Assembly (NCBI GenBank): GCA_947396885.1
Contig: OX377203.1
Location: 21,269,253 to 21,333,252, forward strand
DNA from: Heligmosomoides polygyrus polygyrus
Taxonomy: Eukaryota; Nematoda; Chromadorea; Rhabditida; Heligmosomidae
Reading direction: 5' to 3'
DNA length: 64,000 bases
The notes beneath the pieces are model-generated. The model saw nothing but the letters and a program-made list of their open reading frames with translations. It searched no databases and was not told where the DNA came from. Numbering within the stretch: position 1 is the first letter of the stretch; each line of letters opens with the position of its first letter. Shown in pieces: positions 35,038-45,739 of this stretch. Both the position numbers and the translations under genes were made by a program.

Positions 35038-35635
35038 AATCCGACTCCTGACTTTGACGATTACATGTGAACTGGTCCCCGAAAAATTCCGTCACGCGCG
35101 AGCGGCGACATTCAGATGAGCAGAGTGAGCGCAGGGCAGAGTCCGGTCTTTTCTGTGCTCTAGATTGGGCTAGGGAAGGAACTCCGGGGTGTGGCGAGCG
35201 AGGGGCGGTCTTTATGTACGAATGGTCGCCGCGCCCGCGACGGCGACTGCCGCGTGCGCGATGAGCTCCGCTGCGGTTGTGTAAGTTGTGCCTTATGACC
35301 TGCTGCAGACGCTAGGTTTGAGTTGTTGATATCCCTTTCTGGTGTTGCAGGAGCTGCGGGAAAACATGCTCTGGATCAGAAATTGAGTTCGAGTTATAAA
35401 ACTAAACAACGTTCTAAGGCTCAATTTTATATGATGCTTTTTCAGGAAAAGCTGAAAATATGACACACTATCGCAGTGAAACTGACTTTCTATACACTTT
35501 CTAACACTTGATCTGCAAGTTTTGAGGCATGTCTGGAAATCACTGGTCGCTGAAGTCACCCAATTGCGACGTCTTCTGCCGCGCTGGCAGCGCTATCCGC
35601 TGCGTCCGCGGCGACCATTCGTACATAACGTCACG
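34570..35635. repeat. Large inverted duplication (arms of about 340-430 bp)
   Basis: The left arm (about 34570-35000, ATGTACGAATGGTCGCCGCG, GACGTCGCAATTAGGTGACT, CAACTCAAACCTGGC) recurs inverted at about 35211-35635. The loop is about 200 bp and contains the right TIR of the hAT-like element and its duplication. So the element's right portion was copied in reverse next to it, or two copies lie tail to tail with one truncated. Confidence 0.75.
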
Positions 35636-35740
35636 CAGCAGTGGCCGTGGAGTGCACGAGACGACACGACGAAAAACCGCGCGCCGCCTCGGCACACCGC
35701 CAGGTGGACCAGTTCACCGGCAACGGACTTTGACACGGTA

Positions 35741-36064
35741 AGGCCTATGGCCCCTGTTAGGCCTCTGTTATACTCCCGCGGGAGCATCCGCGGGACGTCC
35801 GCGGACTGAAGTTGCACCGCGAACGGCGGGCGTGGCGGGCCGCGACGAGTGGCCCGGTGCGGGGTCCCGGCGCGATTTCCGCCCATCCGCGGATGCTCCC
35901 GCGGGAGTATAACAGGGGCCTTATACTCCCGCGGGAGCTTCCGCGAATGGGCGGAAATCGCGTCGGGACCCGGCGCCGGGCCACTCGTCGGGGACCCGGC
36001 GCCGGGCCACTCGTCGCGGCCCGCTACACCCGCCGTCCGCGGATCGCCGCCGACAGACGACGAC
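35741..36064. mobile_element. PIF-like GC-rich MITE interrupted by a sibling
   Basis: The outer element starts AGGCCTATGGCCCCTGTTA at 35741 and resumes TTATACTCCCGCGGGAGC at 35921 after a 161-bp insertion of a related MITE. It then continues through GGGACCCGGCGCCGGGCCAC, which is partly duplicated in tandem, and is broken off by the next element at about 36065. Confidence 0.65.
35760..35920. mobile_element. Complete 161-bp PIF-like MITE
   Basis: The inverted ends of about 35 bp are perfect apart from one or two bases (left GGCCTCTGTTATACTCCCGC; right the reverse of GGCCCCTGTTATACTCCCGC). TTA flanks both sides (35757-35759 and 35921-35923), a PIF/Harbinger-type duplication. Confidence 0.82.
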
Positions 36065-36845
36065 TCAGAAAATTTTGAACAAGTTACTTGCAAGCTGCAT
36101 GCGGGTCATAGATTGCCTCAAGCTAGTCATTTGTAAGTTGCTGCAAGCTAGAACAACATGTCGCATGTAAGTAAAACGCAATCATGAACTGTTTTGAAAC
36201 GGGAAGTCTAGAAAGATGAGTCCACAGATTCATCTCTGAAAAAGGCGGCGATTCCACTCAACAACAAATAAAACGGTAAGTAAGTATACATAGACTCCTT
36301 TATATATATATATATAGTGGGACATAGATGAAAACTCCAGCTGGATATAATACAAACCTACTTTAGCCGCGTAAAACTGCCAAAGAAACAAAACCGAGGT
36401 GGACTTCCTCCATAGACTTGGATCCCCTTCTTTTTGGGAAAAGGCTGTGAGATACTTTCTACCAATTAGGAAATGGATCTACAAATGCAAACAGCCAAAA
36501 GAGATGAGGGAGGAAACAAGGAAGATGGCAGAAAGAATGGCAAGACTGTCCAGTAGGGCAGCTCCGATTTCGAAACATACCGAACGACCGCGTGCGCGTG
36601 TGGGGACGCTACCGAATGACCGCGTGCGCGCGTGATGACGCAACTTACTGCAGTGCAAGCTTGCACGAAAGCTCCGCGGGGTGTTAATACAGTTAGTTGC
36701 GTGCAAGTTTAAAATTCCTGGGTGCAAGCTTGCAAGTTAGTTAACCGCGAGCGATAAGTCGCAAGTAACTTGTTTTCGAGGTCTAAAGGCGCAAGTAACT
36801 TGTTTTGGAGCCCACAAGGCGCAAGTAACTTATTCAAAAATTTTT
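36065..36845. mobile_element. TIR element with CAAGTAACTTG motifs
   Basis: Left end AGAAAATTTTGAACAAGTTA, right end (reverse) AAAAATTTTTGAATAAGTTA. Near the right end GGCGCAAGTAACTTGTTTT repeats three times at about 29-bp spacing (36737-36830). A plus-strand frame (36399-36635) is open but has no recognised domain. Confidence 0.55.
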
Positions 36846-36904
36846 GAGGAGAGGGGTGTTATACTTCCCGCCCGCGGGAGGGCAGCCGTCCGCGGTGCAC
36901 TGCA

Positions 36905-37060
36905 CCGCGGAAGAGGCCCAAAAAATACGCATTCATATCGCCTCTATGGCCAAATACGCATTCATATCGCCTCCACGACATCCCATAGAAGTAGAACGCG
37001 CTGGCGCATCCCAAAAGAGATTGAGTAACGCCGTCCTTTATCCTTTATCCTTATCCTTTT
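36905..37060 (+). repeat. SINE-1 copy (3' part)
   Basis: The segment ATACGCATTCATATCGCCTC occurs twice in a row, then CACGACATCCCATAGAAGTAG and the tail CCTTTATCCTTTATCCTTATCC. The tRNA-like head is missing. Confidence 0.7.
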
Positions 37061-37129
37061 TTTGCCCGCACCTACTGACCATACTCCATCATAATAAATA
37101 AAATCGGATGTGAGGTTCCCGATCAGCCC

Positions 37130-37465
37130 CTCAAATAAACCCCTTCGACGAAAAAAATTGTCGATCTCTGCCTGACCTCTGGAGTCATGAAAGAACAATC
37201 ACCTGTCGTCCCGCTGGTCATCGAGTTGCTCGAACTGCGCCAGAAGCGTCTACATTTGTCCCATTTGTCCATGTCGCGTGGCAGAGTGCTCCAATGGATC
37301 CTCCTCGCTCGAAGGACACGAAGAGCGTCATATACTTCGTTCAGGGCTTTCACGAAGAACGTCTACCATGGCGTTGCTGAGCATCCCGGTGTCCTCTTGA
37401 CATCTCGCCGAATCCAGTCGGTGACGGCTCTTGTCCAGCGGGTGTTGGGAAGTGCATTAGCCCTA
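37130..37465 (-). mobile_element. RTE reverse transcriptase C-terminal fragment
   Basis: Minus-strand reading in pieces gives TRWTRAVTDWIRRDVKRTPG, then, after a frame change, FFVKALNEVYDALRVLRARR and IHWSTLPRDMDKWDKC, the C-terminal signature of RTE proteins in strongylids as I remember it. Frameshifts show decay. Confidence 0.75.
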
Positions 37466-37555
37466 GTTTATACGGACGCCGCTGCGCTGCGCGGCACCGT
37501 GGTCGGAACATATATCGACTGGGCGACGCGAAAAATCTATATCTATTATAGTGCG

Positions 37556-37746
37556 CTTATTCGACTATTCGAATGATTATTCGAGTAAATTATTCGAATA
37601 ATTTCTGGTTTTCGAATACTCGAAACTTCCTGATTTTCGATTTCCGTTCGAAATCGAATATCCCCAGGAAGTCCAGGAAGTCTCGGATTTGAATAATATA
37701 ATATGACAAATTAATCTAATAATTATTCAAATAGTCGAATAAGCAG
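37556..37746. mobile_element. AT-rich MITE with TATTCGAAT-type ends
   Basis: Left GCTTATTCGACTATTCGAAT is mirrored by ATTCAAATAGTCGAATAAGC on the right. The interior is rich in TTCGAA motifs and non-coding. Confidence 0.7.
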
Positions 37747-37995
37747 ACCTATAATATCTATGGCAGTCGTGGTGCCGCGCCGCCTGGCGACTCAAGTATA
37801 GACGGGGTTACGCACATTCACCAGCCCATCTAATTTTCGACATCTTGGTCCATGTAGCGTCTCTGGTCTTCGAACCTGACGGAGCTGGGAACTCCGGAAG
37901 CGTTTTCTCACTCGCGAGTCGTGCCACTCCGAGCATGATCCCATCGATTCCCGTTGTGCGACGCTGACCGCGTGTTCATAAAAATTAAAGAAAAA

Positions 37996-38562
37996 TTAAT
38001 TCAAATTCAGTAAAAGTGCAATGGTGCTTAAAATCAGCAACGCTGAATTTAACGGTGGAAATAGAGCCCTTTCAGCAGGCATCCTTTGCTGGAAATAGGT
38101 CAACCCAGCTAAGTGGGCCTGAACACACTTCGTGGGCTGAATAGGCGGTCGGCATGCCGGCATGGCAAGGCGTGTCTCGCTCCGCGTGACATCGGTTGTA
38201 CATTTCGGTTGATAGAGGTAAAAAGCACATTCCAGTATCATTCGCCGAGCAGCAAAGAAAGGCCAGCGATTGATAATGGCCTTCATATCATTCGCTCTGC
38301 ATAAATAGCAGGGTAGCGAATGATAGGGAGCAGAGCCAAAGCTTTGACTCATGTGTATGTTTAATATCTCCGACCTCAATGGGTACTGAAAGGAAGTGGA
38401 GTACATCACCAGGGCGGTAACCAAGCCCAGCGAGCTGGGCCCCACCACAGGTTCAAGGCGTGGGTATTGATTGATGCCAAGGGAGCGCTCGGCACTAATC
38501 GATTCGCATGCAATGTACTGGCGGTCAGTCTCGTCGAACCGTCTGCTTTCTCCCCTGCACAT
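37996..38562 (-). other. Long open frame of unknown nature
   Basis: 188 codons without a stop. The translation shows no domain I recognise; a few stretches (MKAIINRWPFFAARRMILEC) look protein-like, but there are no splice signals tying it to a gene and the AT-rich 3' end is unlike the host exons. It may be part of an unclassified repeat. The reading is not adopted as a gene. Confidence 0.2.
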
Positions 38563-38648
38563 TCTTTTTGTCCATTCAGACGTCGTCTCCGACTTCTAGC
38601 TACTCTCAGCCTTCGCATTCTAGTTTTTGTAATGATAAGTTGCAGTGG

Positions 38649-41600
38649 ATGGAAGCCGTCCCCTTAAAGCGCGGGCCGCTAATCTCCGACCTTCCGGGAG
38701 GACTAGTTCGACCACAGGCTCCGAAGACGTTTCTAACAGCGTTCACGTGGGAGAGGTATAAGAAACGTCCAGGTGAGTAGCTTAAAAGCTTTGAAAGCCC
38801 CTTGTTCCTTGCGCTTCTGTGAGGAACAGTCAAACATTTGGTCAATGATTTCTAGCGCAAGTTTGACTACAGAAACAAGGGATAGGTTTAACTTTATTAG
38901 GAAAGACGTCATTCACTTTGCTTTGGCTGCGTTAATAAAGTGACGCAAAAGTTTCCCGTAGCCAATTACACTATTTACAGAGATGCAGACCCATGTGGGT
39001 ACATAAGATGCCTTAGTTGGGTTCGTGCCCAGACCGAACAAAAACACTGAATAAGCATGAGAAAAGAGAGAAACTGAGATATATGGCCAGTTCTGAGACG
39101 GCCCACATCCTGTAGTTCTATGTATTCGATCAGCTCGGCACACCGCTAGTAAAGGAAATTTTTCCTAGAAAGTTGAATGAATACCAGAGAGTCTAGTGAC
39201 CCAAAGATGGATTCGCCTGCATCACCTGTCGTCCCGTTCATCGTCTCCCTGCTCGTGCGAGCGCCAGCAGCGTCTCCATTCGACCCTGTCGCATGCCAGA
39301 GTGCTCCAATGGATCCTCCTCGCCCGACGTATACGGGGAGCGTTATACCGTTCAGGGCTTTCGCGAAGAAGTCAGGGCAACGCAGTGGTGGGCGTCCTAA
39401 TGTTCTCTAGACATCCGACGGGATCCATTTCAGTTGGCAACGGCTCGGAACTTTGAAGGCCTTCCTTCACTTGCAGGAATCGTTCCATTCCGAGCACCCT
39501 CTCAATTGTGTGGACCTGTTCATACTTCGCGGCAGGAGCGACAGGAGTGGTTGGTCGGCCAGGCAAATCATACGTATCGATATTTGCCGAACTATCGCCT
39601 AAATAGATATATGATTTGCGTGACTGACCAATCGCTCCCGTCGTTAAGTATGAAAAGGCTCTAAAGCCCTCCGCATACTTTTGCGGCAGCCGCGTACGCG
39701 GCAGAGGCCAGAACAGCAGCGTACGCGTCTTCCACTTCCGTGTGCTAGAGTTCACGCGGCACTCCTCCCGCTCGCTCAATCACCAACGCGGCAATGCGGC
39801 ACCGCGTCTGCCGCATCTGCCGCGTAGGCGGCACGTCAGCGGCAGGCCGCACGAGACTAGTTTTGCCTCACGCGGCGACTCTGCGTCTCTGCCCCATGCT
39901 TAAGGATAGGGCTGCCGCGTTGCCGCAGAAGTGTGCGGAGGGCTTAAGGCGTACGTTAGCAGGAGAAAAACAGTGCAGTCGAATAGATGGGTATGCAGTT
40001 GCACGGTCTTCGTCTTCTTCACGACGTCTTAGGCGTTCCTGAAAGTTATCCAGCCGCTCGTTTCCTCCTGCTCAGCTCTGGCGGTAGGTCGTTGGCCATA
40101 TTGACTTCGTGACCCAGATACACGTAGCTGGAGCATTCGATGCTCGTCCCGTTGAGCGAGAATGGGGCATCAGAAACTCGTCCGTTCCTCATGAACATCG
40201 TCTTCGTAAGATTCAGCTCCAGCCCAACGTTCCCTGGCTGATGCTCGGTGTTATGAGCACGATGTCATCAGCGAGGCGAAGATGGTGCAGCTGCCGGCCG
40301 TCGATCTTCACTCCCATGTCTTCTCATTCTAGTTCGCGCATGACGTTTTCGAGGGTACCCCCGAAAGACTTCGGGGATATAGCATCCACCTGCCGAACCC
40401 TTTTGCATGACGACGACGTCGTGGTTGTAAGGGATAGTGATGTCTTGGGCCGTGAATCCACTATACTATATATTTAATCTCTACTGCTGGGATTCATTTA
40501 TTGCGACACAAGTTCTGTTGACTTCGACCGTTCGAGAAGCTTGGAGCATTCGAACAAATGACAAGCTCTTCGGTTTTTCAATGGCAGCGTCTTCACAGGG
40601 TGCACCCGATCTATTCTAGTTGGAGGAGGAGGTGGCACTGATAAAAAAGTGAGGCAAACCACGAGCATGTTGGCCTATCCCGGTCAGGTAAGGAAAGGTT
40701 AGTCAAGTGTGTTTTCTCATCCTCTTTGCCCACCAGGTTTGAAATCCTTTAACGAACGTTAGCTTTGCAAATTAACTTCTAAGGATAAGGAATAAAGGTC
40801 GGCGCTTGATTGGAACGCCACGCACTCTATTTTTACGGCATACTCTGGAGGCCAATTACATGGGTTTTTGGCCAGTACAATGACTTGCGGTGGTCAGGCG
40901 ATGAACAAGTCAGTGTTGTATTCCTCGTAGACAAATCTGGCACCAATTCACTGCTCCCTGAGGAACGGTAGGCTTAGTTGGCCTGGGCGGGAAAACCCAA
41001 ACCAGGAACTTGGTATCAGGTGCACGCGACAGTCCAGCTGCGCAACCACGTGCCTCTTAACCGCTACACAATTGATAGATCATGACGCAATCCTTAAATA
41101 TAGATTACCAGGTAGGGGTTCGACCTCCTTGATTATTTTCTGTTGACAGAGTCCTACCGAAAGCGTATTTCTTCGGTTGTCGACGAGGAGCTTCTACATG
41201 TAGACGGTGAGTCACTACTCCATGCATGTTCAAAAGTTGATGACTGCATCCCCAAATTTCAAGGCAGTTATTGTTTAGTGATCTTATTAGAATTTCTTCA
41301 TTCTTCGCATTTTATGAGCGGCCTAGTAGGTCGACTAATCTGTTCCTAAACTCGATTTGCGGCTTTCTTTTCAGATTTATAGTTTCCTTCTCTTGCGCGA
41401 AGAACAATGTTCACCAAAGGAGTTTGTATGCCAAAATGAAAGAAAAATTCTGCCCCCTCCCTCCCCCCCCCCCCTCCTGTAGAGCACGGTTCGCATTGCA
41501 ATGGTATGTAGTTGCGGCAACGGCAATTTTGTTCCTTATTATGTAAGGCCTTTCACAGTACACGGCGGGAGCGACTGTGTTGCTTGTGCAAAGCATACGA

Positions 41601-44600
41601 ATCGAGCGATTGCCTGGCAAGAATCAATGTGTATTCTTTGCCCGGTAGACCAGTAGCTCATGGGGGTCGGGCGTTCTACCTCCTCGTCCCCCTGGCCCGC
41701 CCACTCCACCCCCCCCCCCCCAACCCCCTGGTCTTTCTCGAGAGTCCACTGGCTGCCTTACGAGATAGTGGAGACGCAGACATTTGCATCGCCTCTATTT
41801 AAAGGGCGGGGGGGGGGGCGGGGTAGAGCGCCACTCCGCCTTGAACAAAGAGAGATCGCCTTTTCCTGTCAGGAAATTACAAAGAGCGCCCTGCTGTACC
41901 TCACTCATGACTAAATCGCCAAGGGTAGCGACAAATTCTCCGCCAAGAATTGGACGAGTTGTCTCACATTATCCAGGCTGCCGTTGCGGGACTACTTGCT
42001 CCGTCAGCTCATCAATCGATAAGATGTACTCTGTCTTGAGACCGTCGGTGGAGTTTTTAGCTTTTCTTCACTTTCTTCTCTTTAATCCGTTTTATAGTTT
42101 TATTGGTACTAAGCGGGCTGGTGCCCGCTCCATTATGAGACCTTGGTCGTGGAACACTCAAATGAGCAGGGTTTCTGTGTTCAACTCCGCGTCAGCGAAG
42201 TTGAGATCAGAAACTCCGTGCCTGGATACTGTGAGACAACTCATACAATTCTTGACCGACAACTCGTCGCTACACCTGGCGATTTAACAGCCGCGTACAC
42301 GGCTTCCACTGCCGCGTGCTAGAGTTCGCGCGGCACTCCTCCTTCTCGCTCAATCACCAACGCGGCAATGCGGCAACAATGCCTTGAAGGATTACTGCCG
42401 CTGCCACCGCGTCTGCCGCGTAGGGGGCACCGCGTATGCCGCATCTGCCGCGTAGGCAGCACATCAGCGGCAGGCCGAGACTAGTTTTGCCTCGCGCGAC
42501 GACTCTGCGTTTCTGCTCCATGCTCAAAGATAGGGCTGCCGCGTTGCCGCAAAAGTGTGCGGAAGGCTTTAGTCCTGACCTTATGTAGATGCTTAGGGAC
42601 TGTTCATAATCCCTGTTTATAGTCCGCGACGGCAGCGCCAGGAGCGGCTCAGTCGCCTTGGAGACCGTACATACCGAATAATACCGAGCCGTCGACTGGC
42701 AGTACTTGATGTGCATGATTCTCCGGTGCGAGGCAACAAGTCGCACTTGTTGCTGCCTCCGCGATGTATGAGCAGACCGTTATGTTACGTCAGTGGTCCT
42801 TTCATACTTAGGCTACGGCCAAGCTACCTTGGAAATGAAATGTAACAGGCCCTGCAGATATCTTCTTGGCCCTGCAGCCTTCCTTCCAAACACTGATAGC
42901 AAGCCCTAGATCATCGTTTTTAGCAGCAACGGCATTAATGCATGAACTCCGTCCAGTGCTGCGCCGTCTAGTGCGCCAGCTCGGATTCCTGAACGTCAAG
43001 TGCGGCACGCTTTACGAACGGTACTGTTTTATTAGGCAGCTTCGACATCAGTAAGTATTTTTCTTGATTTTAGCGCTATTGCTCGGCTGTGTCTGCTACG
43101 GCTCTGCTTTCAGCGCCGAGAAGATCCTGCGCAACTTCGACCTGTTCATTGGGACAACCGTTGAAGATGCAGTTTTGGTTTGTCTTCGAAATTCTGTGTG
43201 TAAAACCTGTTTGTTTGCACGATATTAGCTGTGCTAACTGGTTGTGAATTGTGTGGCAATCGGGGCTCTACGTAGTGGCGGGCCAGCGTCAGAAAAAAAG
43301 CTGAGAAGGTCAGAAAGTGCAATGATATCTATCTATATCGATTGATCCGGGTGCAAGTAGCGCAGTCGGAATAGGTGCCGGCTGTCGCGTGCACACGATA
43401 TCAAGTTCTTGGTTCGAGTTTACGCCCAGGCCAACCAATCCCTCCATCCCTCCGAGGTCTGTGGATTGGTATCAGGGAAAAATAAAATGAATAGAATAGA
43501 ATGAATGAATAGAATTGTCTGGGAAAGATAAAACGCTGACTTGTTCATCGGCTGGCCACCGCAAGTTGCTTGGCCAAAGGCGCATTGAGATCACCTCGAC
43601 GACACTTGTAGAAGTAGAATGCGTGGCGCATCCCAAAAAGAATTACGTAAGGCCATCCTTTATCCTTTATCCTTCATTGATTGACCAAGCAACGTTGCTC
43701 ACTCGTTATGAAGCTGTCCATTGGTCATTATAAAGACAAAGGCACGGCTGAACCATACACAGCCTTGCCTCTTGAGAGTTTCTCTCTGATATAATGAGCT
43801 TTGCAGAATCACACATTTCGACTTATTTCAGACTTTGATAAAAAGCGATTTCGTTGAAACGTCGGTCGCAATAAAAATAAAGAACTTTGTAACTGGTAGC
43901 CAAAAGAAATGGAAAAATTCACAGTGTTGTTTTCCCGGATTTCTCGGAAAGTTTTAAGTGGAGAAATCTATCATGTACAAAAGGATGCAAAATATGTGTT
44001 TCGGCTGTTCATAAGCTCCACCTGCCCAACTGTTTGCAAGCAGAAAATCATTGCCAAATGTTCTCCTAGGGAGAAACATGCTGGGTGTAATAGTATTTTC
44101 CTTAACTGAAGTGACTGACACTACGATGTTATGATCATTTAAATTAGAAGGCGAAAACGGCGAAATTAATGCCAACCTTAATCGCTTTGTGTCGTTTATT
44201 TCGCCTATACAATGACTTGTGGTGGGCTGTCAATGAACAACTTAGTCTTTGTCCTATTCAGGCATCCTCACTCCAATTTGCCGACCCCAAAGATATGGTG
44301 GGATCGGGCTTGACAGAACCCGAATCTTAATCGTTGAATGGATGTGGACGCAATAGCCGGTGTCTGCCGACTGCGCCATATGTGAACCAGACTGAAGTAA
44401 CCATGCATGTTTATTGGATTAGGTTTTATCGATACTTCTAAGAGTTGCGTGTTGAGGAAGCTCCGCCGCTACTCAAAAGTGCCGTGCAGATGTACCAGAC
44501 ACGGTGGAGAAACGCAATCGCATCGAGTAAATGGTCTCGTGTAGTCTTCTCGCATTCTTCTCGCGTCTTCATCAGTCGTAACTAGAGAGTTAAACAACTT

Positions 44601-44927
44601 TTTCAGGCAAAAAGATGCCGACGATGCTGAACGAGAGCTTAGAAATTTACGGATACGCTCTCAGAATATGGAACGCGATCTAGAACTGAAGAGGCACCAA
44701 CTAGAGATGTATAAAAGAATTCGTAAGGGGAACACTTAAACTCAAATCGACTTATAATTGGTGGATTAGTAGAGACATGCTATTCAGATGCGGTGAGACA
44801 TGAGTTCGAAGGTCTTAGCGACGAGGATAAACTCAAAAAAGTGGAGAGGTTCGTAGTTAAATGCTTCGATGGTCAACAGATACCTGAGTCCTTATGCAGT
44901 TATTCGGCTTTTAAGTTTCCAAAATGA
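38649..44927 (+). CDS. Five-exon gene for a basic coiled-coil protein, unrecognised
   Basis: Exons: 38649-38772 (ATG directly after acceptor TTGCAG|TGG, suiting trans- or cis-splicing), 41150-41206, 42924-43050, 44607-44722, 44770-44927 (TGA). Phases 1, 1, 2, 1 agree at every junction and give 193 residues. The first exon reads MEAVPLKRGPLISDLPGGLV and FTWERYKKRP. The middle is Arg-rich (HELRPVLRRLVRQLGFLNV, CFIRQLRHQ). Residues from about 103 to 140 form a likely coiled coil (DADDAERELRNLRIRSQNME, LELKRHQLEMYKRI). The C-terminus has DEDKLKKVERFVVKCFDG. Without the last 47-base intron a TAA at 44737 would end the protein 50 residues earlier; an acceptor three bases on (44773) is also possible. 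I do not recognise the family. The introns carry RTE, MITE and SINE insertions. Confidence 0.65.
39550..39633. mobile_element. Hairpin MITE inside RTE
   Basis: GGTTGGTCGGCCAGGCAAAT is mirrored by ATTTGCGTGACTGACCAATC, with a short TATCGATA-containing loop. It is a foldback with no coding capacity. Confidence 0.65.
39663..39945. mobile_element. GCGGC-family MITE inside RTE
   Basis: The left end AAGCCCTCCGCATACTTTTG and the right end (reverse) AAGCCCTCCGCACACTTCTG bound 283 bp. The interior matches 42285-42578 closely (CGGCACTCCTCC..CTCGCTCAATCACC). Confidence 0.8.
40784..41060 (-). repeat. SINE-1 copy
   Basis: Tail AAGGATAAGGAATAAAGG at the left, then CGCCACGCACTCTATTTTTA, CAATGACTTGCGGTGG and the tRNA-like head (CCAAACCAGGAACTTGGTAT) at the right. 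It lies in intron 1 of the coiled-coil gene. Confidence 0.75.
41665..41840. repeat. G-rich repeat, inverted partner of 10.88 kb
   Basis: It is the reverse complement of about 10881-11060, including CTGGCTGCCTTACGAGATAG and CCTCTATTTAAAGGGCGGG. Long C and G homopolymers flank the match. Confidence 0.6.
42285..42578. mobile_element. GCGGC-family MITE, left end lost
   Basis: The right end GCCGCAAAAGTGTGCGGAAGG and the interior match 39663-39945. The left TIR is missing; similarity begins near CCGCGTACACGGCTTCCACT. Confidence 0.7.
43114..43177 (+). other. Possible alternative exon of the coiled-coil gene
   Basis: Flanked by acceptor GCTTTCAG and donor GTTTGT and open in the frame set by the preceding exon (CA|C), reading AEKILRNFDLFIGTTVEDAV. 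Its end phase (0) does not fit the coiled-coil exon at 44607 (which needs 2), so it would require another exon or a different end. Confidence 0.3.
43358..43680 (+). repeat. SINE-1, near full-length reference copy
   Basis: The tRNA-like head has A-box-like TAGCGCAGTCGG and B-box-like GGTTCGAGTTT. The body has AACGCTGACTTGTTCATCGG, CTGGCCACCGCAAGT, CACCTCGACGACACTTGTAG and GTGGCGCATCCCAAAAAG. The tail is TCCTTTATCCTTTATCC. This is a classical tRNA-derived SINE layout. It lies in intron 3 of the coiled-coil gene. Confidence 0.8.
44200..44385 (-). repeat. SINE-1 copy (5' part)
   Basis: Right edge in reverse reads TGGCGCAGTCGGCAGACACC (A-box-like) and the body has CAATGACTTGTGGTGG. The tail end is missing. 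Confidence 0.65.
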
Positions 44928-45094
44928 ATGTGTGTATACATCGCGCACTGCTTGCATGTTTGATGTGGAAAACATTAAAAGACAAAAACCGTCTCAATCA
45001 GTCCCTGCTTGTGGTACGCCGCGCATTCTGCTACTACGCGATATTGCGCAGAGAAATTGAGTGCATATTTGACCTAAACTGCGCTGCTGTACAC

Positions 45095-45355
45095 AGGCCG
45101 CATGGTAGCGCAGCAAGAGGAGGCGGCGACTATCGCGTGCATCCAACATCGAGATTTTTGATTCGCGCTTCGCTATTCAGTCCTTGATACCCAGAAATCG
45201 GTAGGTCGGTACCGGATTTGTCAGGGAAAAAGCCTAACACATTCATTTGTATATGGTTGACCACCACAGGGATACGGCAAATACCTATTCTGGTAGCATC
45301 CACGATATCCCCTAGAAGTAGATGTGCATGGCGCAACACGTCCTTTCCCTTATTA
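45095..45355 (+). repeat. SINE-1 copy
   Basis: TGGTAGCGCAGCAAGAGG head, TTGTCAGGGAAAAAGCC body and CACGATATCCCCTAGAAGTAG near the end. It is diverged and lies just downstream of the coiled-coil gene. Confidence 0.6.
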
Positions 45356-45364
45356 TGCCTACAG

Positions 45365-45530
45365 AATGATTTACTTCCGCCAGTTGAGCCGGAGTGATCA
45401 GTGTCTCGTCTTTCCCGGACAGATCGGCTTCCAACCCTGGATAGATGTTGGAGGGAATCCGAACCATGAGCCTCGATTTTTGGTGCGCGCGACACTGGCG
45501 CCTCTTCTCACTGCACATCTACGCGCTGGC
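45365..45530 (-). repeat. SINE-1 copy (5' part), inverted to its neighbour
   Basis: CGTCTTTCCCGGACAGATCGG and, at the right, GAATCCGAACCATGAGCCTC match the head and adjoining body in reverse. It forms a tail-to-tail pair with 45095-45355. Confidence 0.6.
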
Positions 45531-45739
45531 ACTTCCGATATGTTCACAAACATTTCGATATCCAATAGCAATAGGAATTTCGTTAATACTCTAACGATGT
45601 GTACACTTTCATCGCTATTTTGTAGGCAGGCGGCTATTAAAATTTGGAAAAAGGTAAAAGAATTTTTCAAATTGAGAATTCATTTCGATCCTCTTAGAGT
45701 GTTCTGCTTAAACGGGAAGACGCCTACTGTAAGGTGTCT

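Larger units (their letters stand above)
39185..40445 (-). mobile_element. Decayed RTE element with nested MITEs
   Basis: Read on the minus strand from 40445: DDIVL (the reverse transcriptase active-site block), LNLTKTMFMRNGRVSDAPFS, GTSIECSSYVYLG, then beyond the insertions IERVLGMERFLQVKEGLQSS and the C-terminal RARRIHWSTLACD block at about 39270. A MITE (39663-39945) and a hairpin (39550-39633) interrupt it. It lies in intron 1 of the coiled-coil gene. Confidence 0.8.

Noticed and set aside
37996..38562. 188-codon open frame considered as a gene.
   Set aside because: No domain, no splice context and AT-rich ends; length alone is not enough.
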